A DNA stretch of 25,471 bases from positions 1-25,471 of the forward strand of contig CAYXZX010000017.1 in NCBI GenBank assembly GCA_964469455.1. Direction: 5' to 3'. Source of the stretch: Fen-999 sp964469455 (GTDB lineage Bacteria > Pseudomonadota > Gammaproteobacteria > Burkholderiales > Rhodocyclaceae). Within the stretch, counting starts at the first letter, position 1. Each line of letters opens with the position of its first letter. The notes beneath the pieces are model-generated. The model searched no databases. It saw only the letters and a list, made by a program, of their open reading frames with translations, and was not told the origin of the DNA. Below are positions 1 to 7,713 of this stretch, piece after piece. Position numbers and translations under genes: made by a program.

Positions 1-23
1 CACAGAGCCACTGGCACTATCGG

Positions 24-2867
24 ATGCGCCCTAATCCGATGACCACTCGTCGGTTGGCTGAAGAACGCGCAAAACTTACGCTCGACAACCTGCCCAACTC
101 CGTACCCGAAGTGCGGAAGCTTGTCGAGGAACTTGAAGTGGGCAAGCACCTGCTTGAGTTGCACATGGCGGAACTGACCGAGTCATATGCCGAGGCAAAC
201 AAGCTCCGCCATAGGTATTCTGATCTCTACGATTTCGCTCCTGTCGCCTATGCCACGGTAGACCAGTCGGGGGTCATCCGGCGCATCAATCTGGCTGGCG
301 CTATTCTGTTGAAATTGAAGCGCTCCGAAATTCAGCGCCACCGACTGATAGATTCAATCATGCCGGATCAATGCGAGAAATTTTCGGCATTTCTTCAGCG
401 ATTGATCGTTGCCCCGGAACACCGCCGACTGGAAGTCGAGCTTCGGCCCAATGGCCGCGATCTCGTCACAACCGTGCTCATCGATGGCGTCGTTGATGAA
501 AATGGGAACGACTGCCAACTGGCCATCACTGATATCACGGAACGGAAAGTACTTGAACGCCAGTTGGAGCGTTCCAACGCCGAAGCTCGTTTATTGAGGC
601 ATGCCCTCGACAATGTAGGTGCCTACGTGTTCCTCAAGGATCGAGACCTGAAGTATCGCTACGTGAACTGGGCCGTATTAGACCTGATCGGCTGTACCGA
701 GGAAGAACTGTTGGGGAGGGGCGATTCGTGCTTCTTCCCCGATGATTTGGCGAAACATTTCGAGGAGGGCGACCGCCGCGCATTGAATGGGGAGCAGGTC
801 ATCGACGAGTCAACCTTGCGGCATGCGGATGGCCGCAAAGTCCATACGCGGGATGCCAAGAGTCCCATCTACGACTATTCCAACGGAAAAACGTTGTGCG
901 GCATCTGCGGTATATCAAACGATATCAGCGATCTCAAGCGTGTCGAGTCTGATCTGCGTGAAAGCGAAGCGCGGTATCGGGCCCTGGTCGCCGCGAGTTC
1001 CGATGTTGTTTATCGAATGAGCCCTGACTGGAGCGAAATGCGTCGAGTCTCCGGAGGCGCACTTGTTCCAGACAGGGTCAGCCGAAGCCGGTCATGGGTG
1101 GATACCTATATTTTCCCTGATGATCAGCCCGGGGTGCTCGCGGCTATCAGTGAAGCCATCCGCAACAAGAGCATGCTTGAATTGGAGCATCGCATTTTGC
1201 TCAAGGATGGGAGCGAGGGTTGGACATTCTCGCGTGCCGTCCCGATCCTGAATGCCGAGAATGAAATCAGCGAGTGGATTGGCATGGCTAGCGATGTGAC
1301 CGAACGGAAGAAGGCCGAAGCCGCCCTCAAGGATTCCTACCGGCTGATGGAACTCGCGGAACGAACGGCGAACGCAGGGGCATGGGAGCGGGATTTCACG
1401 ACAGGCAGGGTCGTCTGGTCCGACAATCTGTATCGCATTCTGGGGCGTGACCCGAAGAACGACCGAGTCGACAGCGATACCTGGAAATCGATCGTCGTGC
1501 CGGAGGATATTGCCAAGACTGAAGCTGTCTTGAAGGAGATAGTGACAAGTCCCGACAAGCCCATCGCCTTCTCTGCAAGAGTTCGGCTTGCCGATGGTTC
1601 AGTCCATCTGTTCGACGTGATTGGCGATGCGGAACACGACGGAGACGGCAGGGCAACACGCGCCAATGGCATCGCCATGGATGTCAGCAGTCGTGTCGAA
1701 CTCGAGTCCAGGCTCGAACTCTGGTCTCAGGCGTTCGAGCAGGCGGAATTGGGCATAGCCATCACGGATATTGAAAATGATACTTTCCTGGCGGTGAATC
1801 CGGCCTTTGCCGGGAAACGTGGTTACACCCAAGACGAGTTGATCGGAAAATCGGTGTCCATCATCCTCCCCGCTTCGGAATGGGAGTGGATTGCTCCCCG
1901 ACTCGGGGATATGGGCAAGCTATCGCATGTCACCATGGAATCTACTCATGTTCGCAAGGATGGGACGCGTTTTCCAGCGCTTGTCGATATCACGATCGTC
2001 AGGAATCCGGAAGGCAAACCGACCAAACGCGTTGCCTTCGCGACGGATATTTCGCAACTGAAAGAACAGGAAAACCAACTCAAGCATTATCGGGATAACT
2101 TGGAACAGTTGGTTGTCGAGCGCACTCACAAGTTGCAGCAGGCAAAGCTGGCAGCAGAAGCAGCGAATGTTGCCAAGACGAATTTTCTCTCGAATTTGAA
2201 CCACGAAATTCGCACACCTTTGAACGGCATTGTCGGAATGGCATACCTGCTCGGTGAATCTGGCCTCGCGTCGAAACAAATGGAGTACCTGAAGATGCTG
2301 GAAGAGTCGGCAGGACGACTGAGTCGTACCCTCACCTCGCTCATACGCGCATCTGAAATCGAGGCAGGCAAGTTAAAACTCAAGGTCGATCAAGTCGATG
2401 TGGTGAATCTTGCTCAAAAAGTGGTCGAGCCCTTTCGTGAAAAGGCCCGAGCCAAGCATCTCGACTTGATCGTGAATATTGAAGATTTCCCTCGAGACTT
2501 GGTTGGTGACGTGGGAGCACTCGAGCAGGCGATTTGGCAATATCTGAACAACGCAATCAACTTTACGAAAAAGGGTGAAATCCATTTCCGTATCTTCTCG
2601 GTCGGCGAAGATGCAAAGTCGGTACAGATTCGATGCGAAGTCGCTGATACCGGCAATGGTTTCGATCCAATAGAAGCTCCGCGCCTCTTCTCTCTGTTTG
2701 AGCAGGGTGACAGCAGCGCCACTCGCGAGGTCGAGGGATTGGGGCTCGGACTGGCCATCACACGCGGATTGGTTGATTTGATGGGGGGTGAATCCGGGGT
2801 GACCAGCGTTCCCGGTTCCGGTAGCCGTTTCTGGTTCACCGTACGCCTTGAAAGGGATCGACTATAG
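24..2867 (+). CDS. multi-PAS sensor histidine kinase (soluble, no receiver)
   Basis: This is a sensor kinase of 947 residues if it starts at the ATG at 24. The frame is open to the window edge and no Shine-Dalgarno precedes 24 or the second ATG at 39, so the true start may lie upstream. The N-terminal helix (about residues 5-60) resembles the leader common to soluble PAS kinases. About five PAS domains follow, near residues 65-175, 190-305, 315-430, 438-560 and 570-690; several end in the usual DITERK/DVTERK-type linker. A coiled coil leads to a HisKA H-box (NHEIRTPLNG, phospho-acceptor His727). The ATPase domain shows an N-box (YLNNAINF), G1 (ADTGNGF), F-box (LFEQGD) and G2 (GLGLGLAI), so it should be active. 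No transmembrane segment or receiver is visible, and no response regulator lies beside it. GC content is clearly lower than in the genes from 3311 on, suggesting transfer. The signal is unknown. Confidence 0.9.
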   Translation: MRPNPMTTRRLAEERAKLTLDNLPNSVPEVRKLVEELEVGKHLLELHMAELTESYAEANKLRHRYSDLYDFAPVAYATVDQSGVIRRINLAGAILLKLKRSEIQRHRLIDSIMPDQCEKFSAFLQRLIVAPEHRRLEVELRPNGRDLVTTVLIDGVVDENGNDCQLAITDITERKVLERQLERSNAEARLLRHALDNVGAYVFLKDRDLKYRYVNWAVLDLIGCTEEELLGRGDSCFFPDDLAKHFEEGDRRALNGEQVIDESTLRHADGRKVHTRDAKSPIYDYSNGKTLCGICGISNDISDLKRVESDLRESEARYRALVAASSDVVYRMSPDWSEMRRVSGGALVPDRVSRSRSWVDTYIFPDDQPGVLAAISEAIRNKSMLELEHRILLKDGSEGWTFSRAVPILNAENEISEWIGMASDVTERKKAEAALKDSYRLMELAERTANAGAWERDFTTGRVVWSDNLYRILGRDPKNDRVDSDTWKSIVVPEDIAKTEAVLKEIVTSPDKPIAFSARVRLADGSVHLFDVIGDAEHDGDGRATRANGIAMDVSSRVELESRLELWSQAFEQAELGIAITDIENDTFLAVNPAFAGKRGYTQDELIGKSVSIILPASEWEWIAPRLGDMGKLSHVTMESTHVRKDGTRFPALVDITIVRNPEGKPTKRVAFATDISQLKEQENQLKHYRDNLEQLVVERTHKLQQAKLAAEAANVAKTNFLSNLNHEIRTPLNGIVGMAYLLGESGLASKQMEYLKMLEESAGRLSRTLTSLIRASEIEAGKLKLKVDQVDVVNLAQKVVEPFREKARAKHLDLIVNIEDFPRDLVGDVGALEQAIWQYLNNAINFTKKGEIHFRIFSVGEDAKSVQIRCEVADTGNGFDPIEAPRLFSLFEQGDSSATREVEGLGLGLAITRGLVDLMGGESGVTSVPGSGSRFWFTVRLERDRL

Positions 2868-2873
2868 CGAAGG

Positions 2874-2885
2874 GCACTCGAGTGC
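2874..2885. repeat. perfect 12-bp palindrome after the PAS kinase gene
   Basis: The sequence GCACTCGAGTGC is its own reverse complement and starts 6 nt after the kinase stop codon. A second small hairpin (CCAG-AAAT-CTGG) follows at 2891-2902. No T-run follows, so it is not an obvious intrinsic terminator. It could be a protein-binding site near the proposed attachment site, or chance. Confidence 0.35.
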
Positions 2886-2956
2886 AAGAACCAGAAATCT
2901 GGACGCCGTGTGGTTGTCAGGCAGGCATTGGCGAGAGAGAGTGGGCCTTGCATCTG

Positions 2957-2984
2957 AATGGGTCGATTCCACTCCTGGCCACCA
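2957..2984 (+). other. tRNA 3'-end fragment (tRNA-Phe-like), putative attachment site
   Basis: The 28 nt fit the 3' part of a tRNA exactly: a 5-nt T-stem strand (2957-2961), a 7-nt loop with the CGATT core (2962-2968), the pairing T-stem strand (2969-2973, four of five pairs), a 7-nt acceptor strand CCTGGCC (2974-2980), discriminator A and CCA (2982-2984). The acceptor strand would need GGCCAGG at the 5' end, which is how I recall betaproteobacterial tRNA-Phe. No 5' half, D-arm or anticodon arm lies upstream, and the conserved T54 is G, so this is a remnant. Such 3' ends are typically left where an integrase has inserted an element into a tRNA gene. The tRNA identity is from memory. Confidence 0.6.
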
Positions 2985-2993
2985 CATCCTGTT

Positions 2994-3029
2994 ACGGCCC
3001 TCCGAATTGAGGGCCGTTTGTTTTTGTTT
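2994..3029 (+). terminator. Rho-independent terminator
   Basis: A perfect 9-bp stem (ACGGCCCTC, 2994-3002, pairing with GAGGGCCGT, 3009-3017) encloses a 6-nt loop and is followed by a T-rich tract (TTGTTTTTGTTT). It starts 9 nt after the CCA of the tRNA-like fragment, the usual place for a tRNA terminator, so it may be the native terminator of the disrupted tRNA locus as well as ending the PAS kinase transcript. Confidence 0.85.
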
Positions 3030-3139
3030 CGGGCCGAAAAATCCGCCATTGCCAGAAATGTTGGGATTTCTTACAGTCTCCGTGTCGGAACAATGGCAAG
3101 TCGGCGCTAAGCAGTTGTTCGAGAATGCTATCTGGCGAC

Positions 3140-3155
3140 TGGCATTGTCCATGCT
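3140..3155 (+). promoter_or_regulatory. sigma-54-like -24/-12 element
   Basis: TGGCATTGTCCATGCT matches the sigma-54 pattern TGGCACGNNNNTTGCW at 10 of 12 specified-type positions apart from three substitutions, with the GG and GC dinucleotides at the required spacing (10 nt between them). Transcription would start near 3166, about 145 nt before the HDOD kinase. No enhancer-binding regulator is seen in the window, so this is only a candidate. Confidence 0.35.
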
Positions 3156-3310
3156 TATTTTTCAGTCGGCAAAGCTATCGCAGGGTTTCATAAGAATTTA
3201 AGAGAAGGATTGAACTGGATTCAGCGCCTTTTCGTGGGCACTGATCGGGTTTCGATGCGATAGATTGAGTCAGGCCTCGAAAGCGCCGTGAAAGTTGTTC
3301 GGGAGGGAAG

Positions 3311-5464
3311 TTGCAGCCGGTTCCGGAGTCGATAGTCGACGCCATCGCATGTCTTGATCTGCCTTCAATGCCGCAGGTCTTGTTGCGCCTGTTGCGGCTA
3401 TCCGACAATCCATCCATTTCCGCGGCGGAACTGGCTGAAATCGTTCAGCAAGATCCGGCGTTGAGCGTGCATGTCCTGGTTGCCGCGAATCAGGTGTCGG
3501 GGCGGCAAGCAGTCGGGCTCAGCACTGTCCGTCAGTGTGTCGAGGCGCTCGGGCCGCGCATTGTCCGGACCATGGCGGCATGTCTGGCCATCCGGGGGGT
3601 ATTCGACCGCTCCGGCGGGCAGCGCGGCCTTGACCTGACCGGCTACTGGGTTCACTCCCTGCATGTTGCCGAGCTTGCGCGAGGGATAGCAAGCGAACTT
3701 GGGCGCGAAGACGGTGATGAAGCCTACCTTGCGGGGCTACTGCACGATGTCGGGCAGCTTCTCCTGCTCGGCGGAATGGATGGCCGTTATGGCACCCTGC
3801 TGGCGTGGAGTCGTGACGAGGAAGCGCTGCTGGCCCTGGAGCGTCCGGAGCTTGGCACCGATCACGCGGCGGTGGGCGCATGGCTCATCGATCAGTGGCG
3901 CCTCCCTTCCTTCATTGCAGACGCTGTACTGTTCCATCATTGCCAGCCCACGGAGATTCCTGCGGCAGATGCCCTGAGCCGGATCGTCTGGACGGCGCAC
4001 GCTGTGGTCGGCACCGGCCTGAACGAGGAGAGATTCGAACATCGGATCATGGAGTCGATGCTGGGCCTGACGGACAGCAGTCTCGCGGCGTTGCGCGGGC
4101 AGGCATTGGCACGCGTCGCTCAGTTGACCGCCGAACTGGGCATTGAAGCCGCGGCGCAGACGACGAGCGTGCCGCGTCCGTCGCATCCGCCGCTCGATAA
4201 CGCCGGACAGTCCGGGGATCGGGTGGCCAACGAAGGAATCGATGCGGTCGTGCGCGACATGGCGGTGATGGCCCCGCTGCATCACAATCTCTCGGAAATC
4301 CACGACGAAATCGAGTTCCTGGGGGCGGTGCGGCAAGCCGCGCGAATCCTGTTCGGGCTGGGGCAACCGGCGTTCCTGCTGACGCGGGAAGACGGGTTGG
4401 TGCTCACGGGTGCCGGTGTCGACGGCCAGCCGCCGCTTCTCCAATCCTTCGGGATTCCGCTGGATGAGGCGCGCAGCCTTCTCGCGGCCGTCGCACTTGG
4501 CGAGGCGCCACGGGTGACTTTCAATGCCAGTCCCGCCGTTGGTGCGTCGTTGACCGATCTGCAGATTGCGCGAGCCATCGGCAGTGACGGGGTGCTGTAC
4601 CTGCCCATGGCCAGCGGCGACCGACGGATTGGCGTGATGGCCTTCGGCGTCAGCGCTGCCCAACTCGGCCGATGGGAAAAGCAGCTCGACTGGATGGCCA
4701 GCTTCGCCAAACTGGTGGCAACCAGCCTGGAAAGCCGTCGTGGCGCGCGTGACCGCGAACAGCGACGCGAACTGGAACTGACCAGCCGATTTGAGCAGCG
4801 CGCGCGCCAGGTGGCGCACGAGGCCGGCAATCCGCTGTCGATCATCACGAACTACCTGAAGATCGTTTCCGATCGTCTGCCCGAGAGCGCGGGGGTTCAT
4901 CACGAACTGGAAATACTCAAGGAAGAGATCGACCGCGTGGCCAAGATCATTCGGCGCCTCGGCGACAAATCCCTCGCCGCCCCTGAAGAGGGCGGCGCGG
5001 ATGTGAATGCCGTCATCGAGGGCATGGCCGCGCTTTATCGCGAGTCGCTGTTTTCCAGTCGCGGCATCACCCTGGACCTGATCCTGAACGAACAGCTGCC
5101 GGCGATTCCCGGCAGTCGCGACCAGATCAAGCAGATCCTGCTCAATCTCTGGAAGAACGCGTCCGAGGCCGTACCGTCCGGGGGGCGCCTGGTGGTGTCC
5201 ACCGCCAATGGCCTTCGGCAGGGTAATCGTGACTACGTGGAGATCCGGCTGGCCGACACTGGCCCGGGTTTGCCTGCCGAAGTCATCGAGAACATCTTCC
5301 AGCCACTCGATCCCGGGCGTCGGCCAGGCCACGCGGGCATGGGGCTGTCGATCGTTGCGGCCCTGGTCAAGGGTCTCGACGGGCAGATCACTTTCCAGAG
5401 CCGGGCCGGCCAGGGCACCACTTTCGTCATCCTGTTGCCGAAGTCCGAAAGGAGCGCACAATGA
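3311..5464 (+). CDS. HDOD domain-containing sensor histidine kinase
   Basis: The protein has 717 residues. The start is TTG, chosen because GGAGG lies at 3302-3306 and because the HDOD domain begins almost at once (DLPSMPQVLLRLL, from residue 15); the next ATG at 3368 would cut into it. Residues about 15-220 form an HDOD domain with an HD pair at His145-Asp146 (LLHDVG). A GAF-like region lies near 325-490. A HisKA-type helix carries the H-box (VAHEAGNPLSI, His503). The ATPase domain has an N-box (NLWKNASEA), G1 (ADTGPGLP) and G2 (GMGLSIVAAL). No transmembrane segments are evident, so it is probably cytoplasmic. HDOD domains are non-catalytic relatives of HD phosphohydrolases used in signalling. 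The stop overlaps the start of the REC-PAS-GGDEF-EAL gene by 4 nt (ATGA), making that protein the probable phosphotransfer partner. Confidence 0.92.
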   Translation: MQPVPESIVDAIACLDLPSMPQVLLRLLRLSDNPSISAAELAEIVQQDPALSVHVLVAANQVSGRQAVGLSTVRQCVEALGPRIVRTMAACLAIRGVFDRSGGQRGLDLTGYWVHSLHVAELARGIASELGREDGDEAYLAGLLHDVGQLLLLGGMDGRYGTLLAWSRDEEALLALERPELGTDHAAVGAWLIDQWRLPSFIADAVLFHHCQPTEIPAADALSRIVWTAHAVVGTGLNEERFEHRIMESMLGLTDSSLAALRGQALARVAQLTAELGIEAAAQTTSVPRPSHPPLDNAGQSGDRVANEGIDAVVRDMAVMAPLHHNLSEIHDEIEFLGAVRQAARILFGLGQPAFLLTREDGLVLTGAGVDGQPPLLQSFGIPLDEARSLLAAVALGEAPRVTFNASPAVGASLTDLQIARAIGSDGVLYLPMASGDRRIGVMAFGVSAAQLGRWEKQLDWMASFAKLVATSLESRRGARDREQRRELELTSRFEQRARQVAHEAGNPLSIITNYLKIVSDRLPESAGVHHELEILKEEIDRVAKIIRRLGDKSLAAPEEGGADVNAVIEGMAALYRESLFSSRGITLDLILNEQLPAIPGSRDQIKQILLNLWKNASEAVPSGGRLVVSTANGLRQGNRDYVEIRLADTGPGLPAEVIENIFQPLDPGRRPGHAGMGLSIVAALVKGLDGQITFQSRAGQGTTFVILLPKSERSAQ

Positions 5465-7620
5465 GCGGCTTCGCCATGTCCAACTTCAAGCCGATGCAGG
5501 ATGCGGAACTGCCTGTCGACAGGATCCTCATCGTCGATGACGAGCCGCGCATGCGTGCCAGCCTGGCCATGCTGATCGAGGGTGACGGGCGCGAGATCAC
5601 GCAGTGCGCATCGGGCACCGCGGCGCTGGCAATTCTCGAGAAGCGCACCATCGCCGTGGCGTTGCTCGACATCAACCTGCCGGATATTTCAGGGCTGGAC
5701 ATCCTCAAGTGGATCAGTGGCAACCACATTCCGACGAGCGTGATCATGGTGAGCGGCGACGACAGCATCGATTCAGCCATTCAGGCGTTGCGATATGGCG
5801 CCGTCGAATTCGTGCGCAAGCCTGGCGATATGGCCCACATCAAGCACAAGGTCGACAACGCGCTGCACCGCCGGCACCTCGAGCACCGGCACGCGCTGAT
5901 GATGGCCCGCCTAGAACAGTCCGAGCGCCTGCATCGCTTCCTGGTGGAGAATTCTCCCGACCTGATCTATACGCTCGACGACCAGGGCCGGTTTCTGTTC
6001 GTCAACAACCGCTTCGAGTCGATGCTTGGCTATTCGCGCGACGAAGTGATCGGCAAGCATTATTCGACGGTGGTTTTCGATGACGATCGTGAACTGGTTC
6101 GCTTCGTTTTCAACGAGCGTCGCAGTGACAATCGTGCCTCGGCCAACATCGAGGTCAAGCTAAAGGCGAAGAACGATGGCAAGACCCGGACCTACGAAAG
6201 CCGCTGCGTGGTGGCAATGCTCAGCGCGGTTGGCATCTATGGCGAAGGCAGCGGAAGCCGCACCGGCAATTTCATGGGCACCTATGGCGTTGCCCGCGAC
6301 ATCACGGAGCGCAAGATCGCCGAGGAAACCATCAGCTTCCAGGCGCTCCACGATCACCTGACCCAGTTGCCCAACCGGCGCCTGTTCAAGGACCGCCTCG
6401 AACTGGCCATCACCCAGGCCCGCCGTCTCGCCAGAATGGTCGGCGTGATGTTTGTCGACCTCGATCGCTTCAAGCTGGTCAACGACACGTATGGCCACGC
6501 CGAAGGCGACGAGTTGCTCAAGAGCGTTGCCCAGGCCTTGCGCCGCTGTGTGCGTGCCGGCGACACCCTGGCCCGCCAGGGCGGGGACGAGTTCACCATC
6601 CTGCTGCCGGACCTGGCGCAGGCCGGCGACGCGGCATTAATCGCGGGCAAGATCGTCGATGAACTCAAGCAACCGTTCCACGTCGCCGGCCAGGACTTCC
6701 GCGCCACCGCCAGCGTCGGCATCGCCGTGTTCCCGCGCGATGGCGACAACGCCGACACGTTGCTGAAGAACGCCGACATCGCCATGTACAAGGTCAAGGC
6801 CGCGGGCAAGAACGCCTACCAGTTCTTCACGCCGGAGATGAATGCCAGCTACCACGAGCGCATCGGCCTGGAAAACGACTTGCGCCTCGCGATCGAGCGC
6901 TCCGAGTTCAAGCTGTACTTTCAGCCGCAGTTCAGCGTCGTGCGCAAGCGCATTGTCGGCATGGAAGCCCTGGTGCGCTGGCAACACCCCGAGCATGGCC
7001 TGCTCGATCCTTGCGGCTTCATCGACCTCGCCGAGGAAACCGGCCTCATCCGCGCGATCACGGATTCCGTGTTGGCCCAGGCCTGTGCGCAGCTCGCGCA
7101 GTGGCGCGCCTGGGGGCATTCGGAGCTGCGCATGTCGGTCAATGTTTCGCCGCAGGAGTTCGACCGCGGCGATCTGGTCGATCGCATCACGTCCCATGTC
7201 GAGCGGCATAGGCTGCCTCCCAATTCGCTGGAAATCGAAATCACCGAGAACCTGCTGTTGCAGGACGTTTCCGGTGTCATCGACAAGATGCGCATGCTGC
7301 GCGACCGTGGCGTGCGGATATCCATCGATGATTTCGGCACCGGTTATTCCTCGCTCAACTACTTGCGCCGCTTCCCGATCAACAGCATCAAGCTTGACCA
7401 GTCCTTTGTGCGCGACCTCGACGAGAGCCACCGCCACTCGCCGATCGTGAACGCCATCGTCGGCATTGCCGACGGCTTCGATCTCAAACTGCTGGCCGAG
7501 GGCGTCGAAACCGACTTCCAGCGCCGCACCTTGCAGGACCTCGGCTGTGACGAGATGCAGGGATTCCTGTTCAGTCGCCCCTTGCCCGCCAGCGAGGTCG
7601 CGCGGCTGCTCGCGGGCTGA
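5461..7620 (+). CDS. response regulator with PAS, GGDEF and EAL domains
   Basis: This is a 719-residue predicted cyclic-di-GMP enzyme. A receiver domain at about residues 20-135 has the acidic pocket (VDDE) and phospho-acceptor Asp70 (LLDINLPD). A PAS domain spans about 155-285 and ends in DITERK. The GGDEF domain has an intact active site (GGDEF, 374-378) and an upstream RAGD product-inhibition site at the canonical 5-residue spacing. The EAL domain carries MEALVRW (501-507), EITENLL, DDFGTGYS (from 623), AEGVET and a QGF motif, so phosphodiesterase activity is also plausible. Whether synthesis or degradation dominates cannot be read from sequence. The ATG overlaps the stop of the HDOD kinase by 4 nt, so the two are translationally coupled. 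No membrane segment is seen; output is inferred to be phosphorylation-dependent control of the cyclic-di-GMP pool. Confidence 0.93.
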   Translation: MSGFAMSNFKPMQDAELPVDRILIVDDEPRMRASLAMLIEGDGREITQCASGTAALAILEKRTIAVALLDINLPDISGLDILKWISGNHIPTSVIMVSGDDSIDSAIQALRYGAVEFVRKPGDMAHIKHKVDNALHRRHLEHRHALMMARLEQSERLHRFLVENSPDLIYTLDDQGRFLFVNNRFESMLGYSRDEVIGKHYSTVVFDDDRELVRFVFNERRSDNRASANIEVKLKAKNDGKTRTYESRCVVAMLSAVGIYGEGSGSRTGNFMGTYGVARDITERKIAEETISFQALHDHLTQLPNRRLFKDRLELAITQARRLARMVGVMFVDLDRFKLVNDTYGHAEGDELLKSVAQALRRCVRAGDTLARQGGDEFTILLPDLAQAGDAALIAGKIVDELKQPFHVAGQDFRATASVGIAVFPRDGDNADTLLKNADIAMYKVKAAGKNAYQFFTPEMNASYHERIGLENDLRLAIERSEFKLYFQPQFSVVRKRIVGMEALVRWQHPEHGLLDPCGFIDLAEETGLIRAITDSVLAQACAQLAQWRAWGHSELRMSVNVSPQEFDRGDLVDRITSHVERHRLPPNSLEIEITENLLLQDVSGVIDKMRMLRDRGVRISIDDFGTGYSSLNYLRRFPINSIKLDQSFVRDLDESHRHSPIVNAIVGIADGFDLKLLAEGVETDFQRRTLQDLGCDEMQGFLFSRPLPASEVARLLAG

Positions 7621-7656
7621 GGGCATCGTTGTAAGGCTTTGTAACAGTTTGCCCTC
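7619..7656 (+). terminator. weak hairpin overlapping the GGDEF-EAL stop codon
   Basis: GAGGGCA (7619-7625) pairs perfectly with TGCCCTC (7650-7656) around a 24-nt loop. The first arm includes the end of the stop codon. There is no good T-run, so termination here is doubtful; it may be a weak terminator or an mRNA end structure. Confidence 0.25.
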
Positions 7657-7663
7657 TTATGTC

Positions 7664-7694
7664 GCATTCGACTTACAGTTTTGTTGTCGAATGC
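7664..7694. promoter_or_regulatory. inverted repeat upstream of the lipoprotein gene
   Basis: GCATTCGA (7664-7671) and TCGAATGC (7687-7694) are perfect 8-bp inverted arms separated by 15 nt, ending 19 nt before the chosen ATG and 4 nt before its Shine-Dalgarno. The arrangement suits an operator for a dimeric regulator or a hairpin in the 5' untranslated region. No regulator can be assigned. Confidence 0.35.
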
Positions 7695-7713
7695 TGGCAA
7701 GGAGGGCATGAAC

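Larger units (their letters stand above)
2868..3310. other. 443-nt intergenic region at an element/core boundary
   Basis: This non-coding stretch holds, in order: a perfect 12-bp palindrome just after the kinase stop; a short CCAG/CTGG hairpin (2891-2902); a tRNA 3'-end-like fragment; an intrinsic terminator; a sigma-54-like -24/-12 element near 3140; and a GGAGG ribosome-binding site (3302-3306) before the next gene. Between about 3031 and 3135, and between 3160 and 3295, I see no convincing gene. The only short frame with a plausible ribosome-binding site (3210-3263, 17 codons) resembles nothing recognisable. Confidence 0.6.

Noticed and set aside
12..28. Sigma-54-like TGGCAC...ATGC element at the window start
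   Set aside because: The GG-to-GC spacing is 11 nt instead of the required 10, and it overlaps the candidate start codon of the PAS kinase.
3210..3263. 17-codon frame starting at TTG behind AGAGAAGGA
   Set aside because: It is very short, matches nothing recognisable and lies in a plausible leader of the HDOD kinase; the ribosome-binding-site match alone is not enough.
3737..5461. Long antisense open frame (574 codons) across the HDOD kinase gene
   Set aside because: It mirrors a clear coding gene with intact domains; such frames are common opposite high-GC genes, and its translation has no family features.
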